From Enterovibrio baiacu (GTDB taxonomy: Bacteria > Pseudomonadota > Gammaproteobacteria > Enterobacterales > Vibrionaceae), in the NCBI RefSeq assembly GCF_004120195.1, contig NZ_SCHN01000006.1:62001-126000 (forward strand): DNA of 64,000 nucleotides. The letters run 5' to 3'. A program made the position numbers and the translations under genes. Below, piece by piece: positions 45,268 to 55,862 of this stretch (position 1 is the first letter of the stretch; each line of letters opens with the position of its first letter). A model generated the notes under the pieces. That model was not told where the DNA came from, searched no databases, and saw nothing but the letters and a program-made list of their open reading frames with translations.

Positions 45268-46869
45268 ATGAAAACGACACTTTACGATCAGTTGGTACAC
45301 ATCCAACAACAGCAACCCAACAAAGTTTGCCTGAGTGACGCGAAAAACGATTGGACCTTCACGGATTTGCTCAACAAAGCCAACAGCCATGCAGACGCGC
45401 TGGTGAAGGAAGGCTTAGGGCTGGGCGACCGCCTGCTGTACATCGCAGGTCGTGGCATGAACACCTTGCCACTGCTGCTTGCCGCCAACAAACTTGGCGT
45501 GTTGTTCGCCACCATTGATGCGCGCGCCGACCAGCTCAAAAACCAATCCATCATAGACCAATACGAAGCAGATATGTTGCTGATTGCCCCTGAACACGCA
45601 GGCAAAGCCAGTTATCAGTTGAGCTACTATCGCGAGGTGGAAACATCGTCGCTGGATGCGCCAAGCTGGATCAGAAATGACCGTGCAACAGGCGTGAACG
45701 AAACCGACGTGTCTGCGCAACAACGCAACCGCAAACCTGTGGCGAGCGACATTGGTTTGGTGTTCTTCACTTCAGGTTCAACTGGCCGCTCGAAAGGCGT
45801 AGCCCTGAGCCATTCCAACGTCTTGTTTGCGGCGCAATCCATCATCGAGTACCTCGAAATTGATGGCGATGACGTGATTTACAACGCCTTGCCGCTGAAC
45901 TTTGATTACGGTTTCTATCAAATCTTGTTCCCGCTTTTTACGGGCTGTCAGACCTTCTTGACCAACTCTTTCATGATCCCGCAGAAGAACTTGATGGAAG
46001 TGCAAAAAATCAGCGCAACCCACTTCCCTATCGTGCCGTCGATGGCGCGTTTGATTAAGCAGTTCGGCAGTGCCAAGCAACTTGAATCTGTCACCACCAT
46101 CACCAATACCGGCGAAGCGATTCACCGCGGTGAAGTGGAATACATGCAAACCATTTTCCCGAACTGCCGCTTCTTCTCCATGTATGGCTTGACCGAGTGC
46201 AAACGCACCACCTGGCTGCACCCAGACGAGTACGCGAAAAAACCTGACAGCGTCGGCATTGCGATTCCGGGGACACGCATCGAGATCTTGGATGAGAACA
46301 ATCAACCTGTTCCCGCTGGCACTGAAGGGCAAATCGTGGTGTCTGGCCCGCATGTCATGACAGAGTATTTAGATAACCCAGACGCGACCCGCAAGGCAAT
46401 TTTCTTTGACGAGAATGACCGCCAGAAGAAACTCGCAACCGGTGATTTTGGCCGCATGGACAGCGAAGGCTACCTCTACCTCAGTGGCCGCAAAGACGAA
46501 GTGTTCAAAATTGATGGCTTGAAGTATTCCTGCAAAGAGCATGAGCAGTGGTTGAAATCGCAGCCTGAAATCCGCGATGCCTGCATTTTGGTGAACGGAG
46601 ACACCATGGCAATCACGGCCTTTATCGTGGAAGAAGTCGGCGAATCAATGTCTGACGAACTGCTGCGCGAACGCTTGTTGAAACGCTCTGCCTTGTCATC
46701 GCACTTGCCGAAGCGCGTGGAACGTTTGGTGGATATTCCCATCAACGACAACGGCAAGCACAACAAGCAGAAGCTGAAACAAGCCTTGCTCGACAATGAC
46801 CTCGTTGAATGGCAGCTGCCTGAGCCAATCACCCATGTTCAACCAAGACAGTTAGCAGAGACACTATGA
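45268..46869 (+). CDS. Stand-alone adenylating enzyme C
   Basis: 533 residues, ANL superfamily. LVFFTSGSTGRSKGVAL (A3), LPLNFDYGFYQILFPL (A4), MYGLTECKRTTW (A5), LATGDFG (A7), LSGRKDEVFKIDGLKYS (A8), INDNGKHNKQKL with the A10 lysine. The LPL-x-FDYG-x-x-Q pattern resembles the acyl-CoA-ligase-like family associated with exosortase A loci, which comes with its own ACP and PLP decarboxylase. Substrate unknown. AAAGGA precedes the start. Confidence 0.85.
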   Translation: MKTTLYDQLVHIQQQQPNKVCLSDAKNDWTFTDLLNKANSHADALVKEGLGLGDRLLYIAGRGMNTLPLLLAANKLGVLFATIDARADQLKNQSIIDQYEADMLLIAPEHAGKASYQLSYYREVETSSLDAPSWIRNDRATGVNETDVSAQQRNRKPVASDIGLVFFTSGSTGRSKGVALSHSNVLFAAQSIIEYLEIDGDDVIYNALPLNFDYGFYQILFPLFTGCQTFLTNSFMIPQKNLMEVQKISATHFPIVPSMARLIKQFGSAKQLESVTTITNTGEAIHRGEVEYMQTIFPNCRFFSMYGLTECKRTTWLHPDEYAKKPDSVGIAIPGTRIEILDENNQPVPAGTEGQIVVSGPHVMTEYLDNPDATRKAIFFDENDRQKKLATGDFGRMDSEGYLYLSGRKDEVFKIDGLKYSCKEHEQWLKSQPEIRDACILVNGDTMAITAFIVEEVGESMSDELLRERLLKRSALSSHLPKRVERLVDIPINDNGKHNKQKLKQALLDNDLVEWQLPEPITHVQPRQLAETL

Positions 46870-48014
46870 ACAATAAACTCGCACTTCTCATCCCTGTTTT
46901 TGCTGTCGCACTCGGTGCTTCCTTGTTTTCTGTTGCGGGCGTGAAGAAAAAAACGCCCAACACGGACATTCCTGCGGGCTTTCAAATGAAAACCGTGGAA
47001 AGCCTGCTGGTACAGACGGAACGTCGCAACAAGATCTATCAATCCGCTTGTATGATCGCACCGCAGAACATTTACCACCTCGCACCCAAAGTGGAAGGGG
47101 AAGTGGTGTATGTGCGCAAAGGCGGCCATCAGGTGAAGAAGGGCGAGTTATTGCTCGAAATTGAAAACGAATCGGTGCGTTATCACTATCAAGTGGCGCA
47201 AAACAATTTGCGCCTCAACGAATTGAATCTGAAACGCTACCGTTCACTCCGCGTGAAAAATTCGAAACAAGAAACCGATGAACTGCAATTGAAGGTCGAT
47301 AACCTTCGGGCTGAAGTGGCGTATCAACGCGCACTGTTTGAGTCTTTCAAGTTTTATGCGCCGGAAGACGGCGTGTTTGAGACCCCAACAGTGAAGCAGT
47401 ATGACCGCGTGAGCCCGGGCGTGTCTGTCTTGACGTTTTACGGTAACCAAACCTTCGAGTTCACCTCGAAAATCCCGCTGCACATCTTCTCTTCCATCGC
47501 GCTTCGGGATGAAATCGCCCTGCGCTCTGTCGATAACGGTGACGTGATTGCCACGGCGCAATACAGCCACCACGAGCCAGAAGACAACGGCGAATTTGTC
47601 ACTTTATACGGCACGTTAAGCCCAGACGATGTGATGATGGAAAGCACGAGGACACCCGCCAACTTGGTGAACCATTCACTTTTCGAACGCTGCATGTCTA
47701 ACTTGCCGCTGCAACACGCTGACCGAGGTATTTTCCTTGAAAACAAGTATGTGCATTTGGATTACAAAGGCTTTTATGTATTCAAGCTTGATGGTCGCCG
47801 CGTAAAGAAAAGTTATGTTCAAGTCAGTTGGTACGACGACGGTGTGCTGGAACTTGAAAGCGGTGTGAATCCAGGCGATCACATCGCCACGGCGGGGTCA
47901 TTCAAGTTGCTGGATAACGAGCTGGTGCGCGTGAAAAGACCTGTCTTAAAACGCGACACACCGTCAAACACAGAAACCAATGATTCCGAACAACTGGTGG
48001 GAATGGTCAGATGA
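46866..48014 (+). CDS. RND efflux adaptor (membrane fusion protein)
   Basis: 382 residues with an N-terminal signal-anchor (about 5-25). The barrel-sandwich lipoyl half-motif is EGEVVYVRKGGHQVKKGELLLEIEN, followed by a coiled-coil hairpin (about 105-155) and the second lipoyl half (YAPEDGVFETPTVKQYDRVSPG). It links the RND pump in the inner membrane with an outer-membrane channel. No TolC-like gene is present here, so a chromosomal TolC is presumably shared. ATGA overlaps at both ends. Confidence 0.85.
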   Translation: MNNKLALLIPVFAVALGASLFSVAGVKKKTPNTDIPAGFQMKTVESLLVQTERRNKIYQSACMIAPQNIYHLAPKVEGEVVYVRKGGHQVKKGELLLEIENESVRYHYQVAQNNLRLNELNLKRYRSLRVKNSKQETDELQLKVDNLRAEVAYQRALFESFKFYAPEDGVFETPTVKQYDRVSPGVSVLTFYGNQTFEFTSKIPLHIFSSIALRDEIALRSVDNGDVIATAQYSHHEPEDNGEFVTLYGTLSPDDVMMESTRTPANLVNHSLFERCMSNLPLQHADRGIFLENKYVHLDYKGFYVFKLDGRRVKKSYVQVSWYDDGVLELESGVNPGDHIATAGSFKLLDNELVRVKRPVLKRDTPSNTETNDSEQLVGMVR

Positions 48015-51000
48015 AACGTGGTCCGATGAAACCTGATGCGGGAAAACATGGAGCGATGGATAACGGCATGAATAACTCAACGGCCTCTTGGCTAGGACGC
48101 TACTTCGAATCCCGCATGGGCTACATCATTCTGATGTTGCTCATCACAATGTGCGGGTTGGCGGCGCTGAAATTCGTCACGCTCACGTCTTTCCCCTACT
48201 CTCGCAGCAGCACCATTTTTGTTTCCGCCCAATTTTACGATAAGCCTGCGAAGTACATTGCCACTCATGTCGCGAGCGACATTGAAGACATCTTCGCGGA
48301 GCAAGACGGCTTGGAATACACCCGCCTCACCGTGGGCAATAACTCACTGCGCGTCACGGGGAAATTCGACAAAAGCGTGGACATTGATGCCGTCGCCCGC
48401 GACATCAGTAACCAACTCACCAACCGCCCGATGGTGCAAAACAACCTTGATGAGCTGACATCGGGTTTAGATAAAGGCGATTTCGCCCCCGACTTGGGCT
48501 ATGTCTTTACCTCTGCCGAGCGGTCTGATTCCTTGGTGAGTCGCTTGCTGGAAAGTGAGGTAACGCCGATTCTTCGCAGCTTGCCCGGCATTCAATCGGT
48601 CGCACTTTACGGCCCGAGCGACGCAATTTACATCGACGTGGATCAAGATCGCTTGAACGCCGCAGGCCTTGCGCTCAACCAAGTGTATGACACGGTGCAA
48701 TCGGCATTCACTCAGCCAGCGAGCTATTTGGTGGACGGTGAAAACTACGAGATTTACCACCATAAAGCCGTCGATAACGGCATTCAAAAAATGGCGACCT
48801 TGCGTCTTGAGGATGACGGCACGCAAGGGGTTCACGCGCTGTCGGACATTGCGACATTTCGTGTCGCCAACGAATACACCCGCGTGAAAGCCAAGTTTAA
48901 TGACAAAGACGGCGTGGTGATGTTGGCGACCTTCGATGGCCGCGCTAACCCGCTTTCGGTTTCAACAGAAGTGAAAACCATGATCACCGATTTCTTGGTC
49001 GGTGAGCCAGACATTAAAGCGCAGGAAATCATGGACAGCACCGTGATGCTGTATGGCTCCATCAAGGAAACCCTGCTCTCGATTATCTTGTCTATCGCGG
49101 TCACTTGCTTGATCGTGTATTTCACCACGCGTTCCGTCGCCTCGGCCTTTGCGATTTCTCTGTCGATTCCCCTTTCGTTGCTGTTGGCCTTTGCGTTCTA
49201 TTCCGTGTCGCTCGATTCCATCAACCTGATCACGATTACGGCGCTCATCATTGCCATTGGCCTTGTGGTGGATGATTCCATTGTGGTGACAGATTACTTA
49301 AATGGACACAGTTCCGCGCCAACCACAGCCAGCACACAATCTGGTAGCCAGTTGATGCGATTACGCGCCATCTTGATGGTATTGGTCGCGATTACGCTGA
49401 CCTTGGTGGTGGTGTACTTACCGTATATTTTCTCGAGTGCCGATTACAGTGTGGTCAGCAAAGAGTTCGGCATCGCCATTTCCATCGCCCTGCTGTGTTC
49501 TTTGTTTGTGTCTGTGCTTATCACACCCAAGCTGTTGCCGAGCACGCGCGCGTATGCAAATCAGGCGGCAAACAACACTCCACATAACACAGCAAGCAAC
49601 ATCACAAACGAAGCGTATCAAAACCCGGTGTTGCGCGCGTATCACCAATCTCTGTGCCATTTCGCGGAAAGCCGCATGATGCGTTCTTTGACAGCGGTGG
49701 TCATCATGGGTGTGTTAGTCGCAGGCTTTTACGCATGGCAAAACGGCGACAGTGAAGTGGCACCGCCGGAAGACAAGCGCTTGCTGCTCGTGCTGAGTGA
49801 GGTCAGTCCGAATGCAACGTCATCCGACGTGCAGGCGCAAGCCAGCAAACTGACGCAACGTATTTTGGCGCTCGATTGGGTGGATTCCACCAACTATGTC
49901 ACTGGCCTGCCTGACAGCAACATGATCACCCATTACGTGCGCCTGAAAGAACCTGTCTTTGAAACGCAGGAAAGCAACGACAATCTGGCGTGGTGGGAAC
50001 ACATCACGCTGCCGATGCAAAACACGCTGCAGCAGTTCGTTGATAACCCGCAGAAAAACAATTTGCTGGTTGAGCAATCTGAGCGCTTGGCGTCGATGCT
50101 CGCCCAAGAAACATTGAGCCGCTCGTTTGTGATTTTGCCAACGGACATTCCAGGCGCGTCTACCTTCCCTATCGACATGGCGATCATGGGCAGCGACACG
50201 GAACAAGTGTTGGATAAGGTAGAAGCAGCATTGCGAGAAGCGCGTGCAACGGGGCTTTACGAGTTTTTGGTGCACGATGCGAAATACGTATCGAACCAGT
50301 TTAAGATCGATACCTTGGTGGATTCGACAACGTATGGCAGCGCAGAGCGTCGCTACTTTGCTTCATTGATTGCAGCGTTTTCTCAGCCGAATTACATCGG
50401 TAAAACGCCCCATGCGAACGACAATGTGAAGGTCTATCTTGGGGTGAACCCGTCTGAGCACAACAGCAACTTACACAGTTCCATGCAAAGCAATGGGCAG
50501 GCAACCACCACCATTGATGATTACGCCTTGTATGACGATGGCGACCGTAAAATCATGAAAAGTGCGATTCAGCATGTAGAGCCTTCCTTCGAGCCATTGA
50601 ACATCAATAAAACCAACGGCCTACCAAGTGTTCAAATTCGCGGCATTACGTTGTCTGACGTGAACAAGTACGATGCAATTCATACCTTGAAAGACATTCT
50701 GATGTCGAAAGGCATTGCTGAACACAACATCACCTTCATTGGCTCAAGCCGCTCGATTTCGTCGTCAGTGACCGAGCACATGAACATTACCTTGTTCTCG
50801 TTACTGCTGATTTTCTTGCTGCTGACGGTGTTGTTCGATTCTGTGGTCGCGCCGCTGATCATCGTGCTTTCCACTGTACCAGTGACCTATTTTTCGGGGT
50901 ATATCGCGCTAGATCTGTTTGGCCTGTCCGACAATATCTATACCCGCTTGTCGATATTAACGGCGGTGGGTTTGTCGTCCAAACAAGCGGTGATCATGGT

Positions 51001-51343
51001 GTACGAAGTGATTCGCATTGCGCGTGAACATGCAGACCCCGCCAAACTGAAAGACGCGATTATCGAAGGCTGTTCTCAGCGCTTCAATGCGGTGTTTATG
51101 ACCTCGTTCTCACTGATCCTCGGCGTGTTGCCTTTGGTCTTCCAATTCAACTTTGGTGCAGTGGCGAAATACAACATCGCGGTGGTGATTGTGTTCTGCA
51201 TGACCACGTCGTTCTTCACCGTGTTGTACCTCGTGCCGCTGGTGATGATGAGCTTGCCAAAACGTGCGTACTGCAAACTGCTTGGCTTTGTAAACACCGT
51301 CAATGAACACCTAATTCCTGACCATAAAGCACGACCTGTTTAA
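48011..51343 (+). CDS. RND-family efflux permease
   Basis: 1110 residues, inner-membrane proton-driven pump of the AcrB/MmpL-like RND superfamily. A first transmembrane helix near residue 30-50 is followed by a large periplasmic domain, the TM2-6 block with IAIGLVVDDSIVVTDYL (paired Asp of the TM4 proton relay), a second periplasmic loop and the TM8-12 block with AVGLSSKQAVIMVYEV (place of the conserved Lys/TM10). Longer than AcrB by some 60 residues. Last gene of the operon; probably exports the product and gives self-resistance. Confidence 0.92.
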   Translation: MKRGPMKPDAGKHGAMDNGMNNSTASWLGRYFESRMGYIILMLLITMCGLAALKFVTLTSFPYSRSSTIFVSAQFYDKPAKYIATHVASDIEDIFAEQDGLEYTRLTVGNNSLRVTGKFDKSVDIDAVARDISNQLTNRPMVQNNLDELTSGLDKGDFAPDLGYVFTSAERSDSLVSRLLESEVTPILRSLPGIQSVALYGPSDAIYIDVDQDRLNAAGLALNQVYDTVQSAFTQPASYLVDGENYEIYHHKAVDNGIQKMATLRLEDDGTQGVHALSDIATFRVANEYTRVKAKFNDKDGVVMLATFDGRANPLSVSTEVKTMITDFLVGEPDIKAQEIMDSTVMLYGSIKETLLSIILSIAVTCLIVYFTTRSVASAFAISLSIPLSLLLAFAFYSVSLDSINLITITALIIAIGLVVDDSIVVTDYLNGHSSAPTTASTQSGSQLMRLRAILMVLVAITLTLVVVYLPYIFSSADYSVVSKEFGIAISIALLCSLFVSVLITPKLLPSTRAYANQAANNTPHNTASNITNEAYQNPVLRAYHQSLCHFAESRMMRSLTAVVIMGVLVAGFYAWQNGDSEVAPPEDKRLLLVLSEVSPNATSSDVQAQASKLTQRILALDWVDSTNYVTGLPDSNMITHYVRLKEPVFETQESNDNLAWWEHITLPMQNTLQQFVDNPQKNNLLVEQSERLASMLAQETLSRSFVILPTDIPGASTFPIDMAIMGSDTEQVLDKVEAALREARATGLYEFLVHDAKYVSNQFKIDTLVDSTTYGSAERRYFASLIAAFSQPNYIGKTPHANDNVKVYLGVNPSEHNSNLHSSMQSNGQATTTIDDYALYDDGDRKIMKSAIQHVEPSFEPLNINKTNGLPSVQIRGITLSDVNKYDAIHTLKDILMSKGIAEHNITFIGSSRSISSSVTEHMNITLFSLLLIFLLLTVLFDSVVAPLIIVLSTVPVTYFSGYIALDLFGLSDNIYTRLSILTAVGLSSKQAVIMVYEVIRIAREHADPAKLKDAIIEGCSQRFNAVFMTSFSLILGVLPLVFQFNFGAVAKYNIAVVIVFCMTTSFFTVLYLVPLVMMSLPKRAYCKLLGFVNTVNEHLIPDHKARPV

Positions 51344-51353
51344 ATACACACAA

Positions 51354-51378
51354 AAACGGCAAGCTGAGCTTGCCGTTT
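51354..51378 (+). terminator. Terminator of the second biosynthetic operon
   Basis: AAACGGCAAGC-TGA-GCTTGCCGTTT: perfect 11-bp stem starting 10 bp after the RND stop codon, with TTTAATT at its end. Confidence 0.85.
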
Positions 51379-51542
51379 AATTGGTAAATACAAATACATG
51401 ACACCTTGATTGATCTGGAACATCAGTGACAATAAACTCATTATTTTATAAATATTTATAACAGTATTTAGAGGAAAACAGACTCGACAAACCTTCATGG
51501 TGAACTACGCTTTATGCATGAGTATTCATACATATAAAAAAT

Positions 51543-52601
51543 ATGGTTAATCATCGCGTTTTGCTTATCGGGTGCCTCTCCCTAGCGATCATCATTGGTT
51601 TAAGTAGCATCTTTTGGCCGACTCATTCGCTGAGTGATGGACACGGTCATGGTCACGACAATGACAACCATGGAACAAGCCGTGACGTGAGCTATCGAAG
51701 CCAAACCGCCCTCGTTTTGCCTATTCAGGAACATCGGGATTACGATCTTCCTTTAATCAGAGTCGGCTGGACACTTTTTAGAGACAAAGGCCTGTCGTCA
51801 AACAACCGCGTCAGCTGCGAGAGTTGCCATAATCTGCAAACAAATGGCGCTGCAAACACGGCTGTTTCTGTTGGCGTGGGTGGTGCTGGCGCGCGAAATT
51901 CGCTAACCGTGTTTAACGCCGCACTGAACTACCGATTCTTTTGGGATGGAAGAACAAACACCCTGAAAAAACAAATAGACGGTCCTGTTCATGCCCCGCT
52001 CGAATTGGCATCGTCATGGGCAGCCATTGTTGAATACGTGGCCTCTAGTCCTGAGTACGAAACCCTGTTTGAAGAAGCGGAGATTTTACCCATCAGCGCA
52101 GATTCCATTCAGCATGCGCTGGTTGCTTTCCAAGAGTCACTTCTTACACCACACTCCCCTTTTGATCGCTATCTCAACGGTGATCAATACGCCATTGATT
52201 CACCGGCGAAAAAAGGCTGGATGGCATTCCAAAAATTGGGGTGCATCAATTGCCACCAAGGGCAAAACATCGGTGGAAGTTTGATGCAACGTTTTGGCTA
52301 CTACGACAGCGAAACGAAAAACACCTCAAGTGCAAGCAATCTCGATACTGGACGCTTCCAAATGACCCAAAACAATGCAGACAAATACCTCTTTCGCGTT
52401 GCCAGCTTGAGGAACGTTGCAGACACACCGCCCTATTTTCATGACGGCAGAACAAACAACTTGGAAGAAGCCATCGAAATCATGGCGAAGGTTCAATTAG
52501 GACAATCCTTAGAACAGTCAGTGATAAACGATATATCAGCATTCCTGCATGCCCTTAGCGCACCAAGGCCAAAGGTTCTGGAGATTTTAGAACGTGAATA
52601 A
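51543..52601 (+). CDS. Di-haem cytochrome c peroxidase (CcpA/MauG family)
   Basis: 352 residues. N-terminal hydrophobic anchor or signal (about 5-25), then a His/Asp-rich linker ([13 protein letters not shown]). Two c-type haem sites: CESCH (92-96) and CINCH (234-238). Other family motifs: [20 protein letters not shown] and [20 protein letters not shown]. It reduces hydrogen peroxide or oxidises a substrate in the periplasm. Its stop overlaps the following kinase start by 8 bp, so the two are co-translated. Confidence 0.9.
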   Translation: MVNHRVLLIGCLSLAIIIGLSSIFWPTHSLSDGHGHGHDNDNHGTSRDVSYRSQTALVLPIQEHRDYDLPLIRVGWTLFRDKGLSSNNRVSCESCHNLQTNGAANTAVSVGVGGAGARNSLTVFNAALNYRFFWDGRTNTLKKQIDGPVHAPLELASSWAAIVEYVASSPEYETLFEEAEILPISADSIQHALVAFQESLLTPHSPFDRYLNGDQYAIDSPAKKGWMAFQKLGCINCHQGQNIGGSLMQRFGYYDSETKNTSSASNLDTGRFQMTQNNADKYLFRVASLRNVADTPPYFHDGRTNNLEEAIEIMAKVQLGQSLEQSVINDISAFLHALSAPRPKVLEILERE

Positions 52602-54930
52602 ACTCCCTCACTTCCGATATGTTTTTCTCTTTCTTTCCGCCGTGTTGCTGCTGATGGCTGCCAACGGTTACATCGCCAAAAATAGACTCGCCCACCTCAG
52701 TACCGAAATCACGTCTCTCGGCCATGACATTCTGTATTTACGCGATGAGGCGATCGCTTTCAATTCGGGGCATATTGTCACCCCCCATCTCATCAACCGT
52801 GGGGTCGTTAACACCGAAAAAGCCTTAGAGCGCTTCTTAGCGGAATCGCATACCTCTCACCTTGCGTTTTTCGACAAAAATACCCAACTCATCAACAGCG
52901 CCATCGAAACATTTTCTGCTGAGTTTACGCACCTCGCCCAGTCTATCGACAACCTTGTCGCATTGATTATTTCCCGAAACGGTGCCATTCACGCCCTGTC
53001 TGAACCCGACAAATCAGCGAATGGATTGCCCGCTGAATTAACGGCAAACTTGGGGGTGTTAACCCCTGAGAACACCCGATTTGTTGAGCGATATAACACG
53101 TTGAACAGTGAAATATCGCGATTGATTAACGACATGGTGCTTGGTCAGCATAGCGAGTTTGTCGAAAACACAGAACACGCATTGAAAGACATGGAATACC
53201 AATCATTCCAAACGTCTGTGTTGCTCTTCAGCCTGTCACTTGTCAGCCTCATTGGGTTCATTCTTTTATCTTCATGGTATCGCGTTGATAAGTTGAGCGA
53301 AGTAAACGCAAAGCTTACTGAAATGACGGAAAACGCCGAGCGCGCGAATCAAGCAAAATCGCTTTTTTTGGCCACCATGAGCCATGAGCTGAGAACTCCC
53401 ATGAACGGGGTACTTGGCATGGCACAGCTCATTGCTGATGAAACTCAGGAAGCAACAACAAAGGAAAACATTCAGATCATCAACGATTCTGGTGAGCATT
53501 TGATGACCATTCTCAACGATATTTTGGATTTTTCTAAAGTTGAGCAAGGGCTTATCGAACTTGAGCGTCATCCTTTCAAATTCAAGCAACTGATTAATCC
53601 TGTTACGAATGCCCTGCGCCCTATTGCCGATGAAAAAGACATCGCACTGGAGGTAGAAAGCAATATTCCCGATGACATCACCTTTGCAGGCGACAGCTCC
53701 CGCTTTCGCCAAATCCTCTTTAACCTTGTGGGCAACGCCCTTAAATTCACGAGCAAGGGCAGCGTAAAAATTATCTGCGATTACAAGTTAAGCGAAAACC
53801 AATTGGGGATCTGGATTCAAGACACGGGCGTAGGGATTCCGAAACACAAGCTTGCTGATATTTTCGAACCTTTTCGCCAGGCAGAAGCATCAATGACACG
53901 AAAATATGGCGGAACAGGATTGGGGCTGTCGATCGTGAAAAACATCATCAACACCATGGGTGGTATCATCAGTGTGGTCAGTGATGAAGGGAAAGGCAGT
54001 ACCTTCGTGATCACTGTGCCTCTGGAGATCATTGACGAATACGCAGAGGAAATCGAAACAGAGCCGGTGAAAGACGGCACTGCGCGCATTGAATCGCTTG
54101 ATATCCTGATCACTGATGACAATGCAGTCAATGCCATGGTCGCCAAACGTTTGTGTGAACAGCTGGGGCACTGCGTCGATATCGCCACTGACGGTCGAAA
54201 ATCCATTGAGGCGCTAAACGCCAAACCCTATGACCTCATTTTGATGGACAAACACATGCCGGAACTCGATGGCATTGGCGCTATTCAGCACATTCGTCAG
54301 CAAATGAAATCTCCGGTCGTGATTTTTGCGTGTACCGCCGATGTTTTCCGAGAAGCACATGACGAGTTTTTAAGCATTGGCGCAAACCATGTACTCACCA
54401 AACCCATCCAAAAAAGCAGTATTGAAAGCGCGATCCACCGTTTTATGGATGATTTCGAACGACGCCGACATGCCCGCGGCATCACGACAGAAGATGCCGA
54501 CACCTCAAATGTCGTTTGTTTGTCGAGGATGCCCAAAAACGCCCTTCCTATGACAGAAGAGGAATTGTCGTCTAGCTCAACATTGGCAGTCTTCGATGAC
54601 GATATAGAAGAACAACACTGTTTGATGATGTTGATGGTTGAAGAATTTGAGAAAGCCTCGGACAACCTTATTGACGCCTTCAGCAGAGGCGATCTTGATA
54701 TGCTTTTCAATGCGTTACATGTAGTAAAAGGTACGGCATTGAACTTGGACATGCCAAGCCTGGCTAAACTTGCGAAAGAGAACGAAGAATTGGCCAGAAT
54801 GAACATCTCACCCGAGTCGACAACCTTACAAAAGATCCTCAACCTCATGTCGGTAAACATTCACCAAGCTAACCGAATTTTAGACTTACACACAACGGAC
54901 AAAGCGGAAAAACAAATTAAACATCGTTGA
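52594..54930 (+). CDS. Tripartite hybrid sensor kinase (HisKA-REC-HPt)
   Basis: 778 residues. Transmembrane segments at about 8-25 and 208-228 bracket a helical periplasmic sensor. H-box [10 protein letters not shown] with His264; N box VGNALKF; G1 DTGVGIP; G2 GGTGLGLSI. The receiver (about 510-625) begins LDILITDDN, with an acceptor Asp in [13 protein letters not shown] and Lys in VLTKP. The C-terminal HPt has [20 protein letters not shown] with its His. Architecture of BarA/RcsC-like phosphorelay kinases. Translational coupling with the peroxidase suggests a peroxide- or redox-linked signal; no dedicated regulator is adjacent. Confidence 0.92.
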   Translation: MNKLPHFRYVFLFLSAVLLLMAANGYIAKNRLAHLSTEITSLGHDILYLRDEAIAFNSGHIVTPHLINRGVVNTEKALERFLAESHTSHLAFFDKNTQLINSAIETFSAEFTHLAQSIDNLVALIISRNGAIHALSEPDKSANGLPAELTANLGVLTPENTRFVERYNTLNSEISRLINDMVLGQHSEFVENTEHALKDMEYQSFQTSVLLFSLSLVSLIGFILLSSWYRVDKLSEVNAKLTEMTENAERANQAKSLFLATMSHELRTPMNGVLGMAQLIADETQEATTKENIQIINDSGEHLMTILNDILDFSKVEQGLIELERHPFKFKQLINPVTNALRPIADEKDIALEVESNIPDDITFAGDSSRFRQILFNLVGNALKFTSKGSVKIICDYKLSENQLGIWIQDTGVGIPKHKLADIFEPFRQAEASMTRKYGGTGLGLSIVKNIINTMGGIISVVSDEGKGSTFVITVPLEIIDEYAEEIETEPVKDGTARIESLDILITDDNAVNAMVAKRLCEQLGHCVDIATDGRKSIEALNAKPYDLILMDKHMPELDGIGAIQHIRQQMKSPVVIFACTADVFREAHDEFLSIGANHVLTKPIQKSSIESAIHRFMDDFERRRHARGITTEDADTSNVVCLSRMPKNALPMTEEELSSSSTLAVFDDDIEEQHCLMMLMVEEFEKASDNLIDAFSRGDLDMLFNALHVVKGTALNLDMPSLAKLAKENEELARMNISPESTTLQKILNLMSVNIHQANRILDLHTTDKAEKQIKHR

Positions 54931-55255
54931 GAAAAGGGGCGACTGCACACTCGTCTTTTTGACTTGCCTTGAATCTGTTGATACGGAACCGAAGAGAACC
55001 GCAAAGAGCCCCTGACATCTATACCAATCTCCTAACCTGACCCTCACCTGAATAAAACCGTCAAATAAACAATACAATAAAGCCTAAAAGTATTTTATTG
55101 GTCACTTTTTAGTACCAATAAGAACCATAATAGCCCTCTAGTTCATCAAGATGATTACACCTAAGCTTCTATCGCACCTGAGAAAAATTGTAAGTATCAA
55201 TGCAGTGTCGCCCTCTGCGGCGCAATGACTTCATATTCACGCGAGGCAAAACAAC

Positions 55256-55651
55256 ATGGAAGCTCAAAACATTAAAACAATAGAAACCTACTTTTCAGCC
55301 TTGGCAGCAGGAGACATGGCAACACTCGCAAGCCTTTTCGCAGATGACGTTGTATGGGTCCAACCCGGTAACAATGCATTTTCAGGTATAAAAAAAGGCT
55401 TCAATGAAGTTGGCGCAATGGTGGGTGGCATGATGGAGACATCTGGCGGCAGTTTTGTCGTGAAGCCGACGAGTAATCCAATGGCAAATGATGATTTTGT
55501 CTCTATTGCAGTGACATTCTCTGGTAAAACCCAAACGTCTTCTATTGACATGACTGGCGTTGATTTATTCCAACTCAAAGACAATAAAATTGTCGGTGTT
55601 TGGCTTTTCTCTGATGATCAAGCTGCCGAAGATCAGTTCTGGGGAAAGTAA
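55256..55651 (+). CDS. NTF2-like (SnoaL-type) protein
   Basis: 131 residues, a compact cone-shaped alpha+beta fold: ETYFSALAAGDMATLASLFADDVVWVQPG at the N-terminus, GVDLFQLKDNKIVGVWLFSDD at the C-terminus, the usual beginning and end of SnoaL-like domains. No invariant catalytic set. May bind or isomerise a small molecule. It stands alone, downstream of the kinase and upstream of the tRNA 3' duplication. GCGAGG precedes the ATG. Confidence 0.85.
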   Translation: MEAQNIKTIETYFSALAAGDMATLASLFADDVVWVQPGNNAFSGIKKGFNEVGAMVGGMMETSGGSFVVKPTSNPMANDDFVSIAVTFSGKTQTSSIDMTGVDLFQLKDNKIVGVWLFSDDQAAEDQFWGK

Positions 55652-55670
55652 ATATAAGTAAGTTATCTGG

Positions 55671-55785
55671 CTTCGCTCAGCAGAATACTGGCTAGGGCAC
55701 TGCATCCCTATCTTTTTCGAGGTTTAAAAATGCAAAAAGGCCGCTGTAAGAACAGCGGCCTTTTCTAATTTGGCGGAGAGATAGG
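55671..55785. repeat. Direct repeat copy 1 with a truncated tRNA-Ser 3' end
   Basis: About 115 bp, imperfectly repeated at 55863-55976. Both contain CTTCGCTC, CTAGGG, TGCATCCCTATCT, then a GC-rich terminator hairpin (here AAAGGCCGCTGT/ACAGCGGCCTTT), then a stretch ending TTTGGCGGAGAGATAGG. The last 15 bases (55771-55785) match the 3' end (CCA, acceptor and part of the T arm) of tRNA-Ser read in minus orientation. The rest of this tRNA is missing. Confidence 0.7.
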
Positions 55786-55862
55786 TTATTTACTCGGCCG
55801 CTTCGCGTCCTCGCCCTTCGGGCCGTTGCCTTTTCCGACTGCGTCGGGGCAACGTTGTCTCG

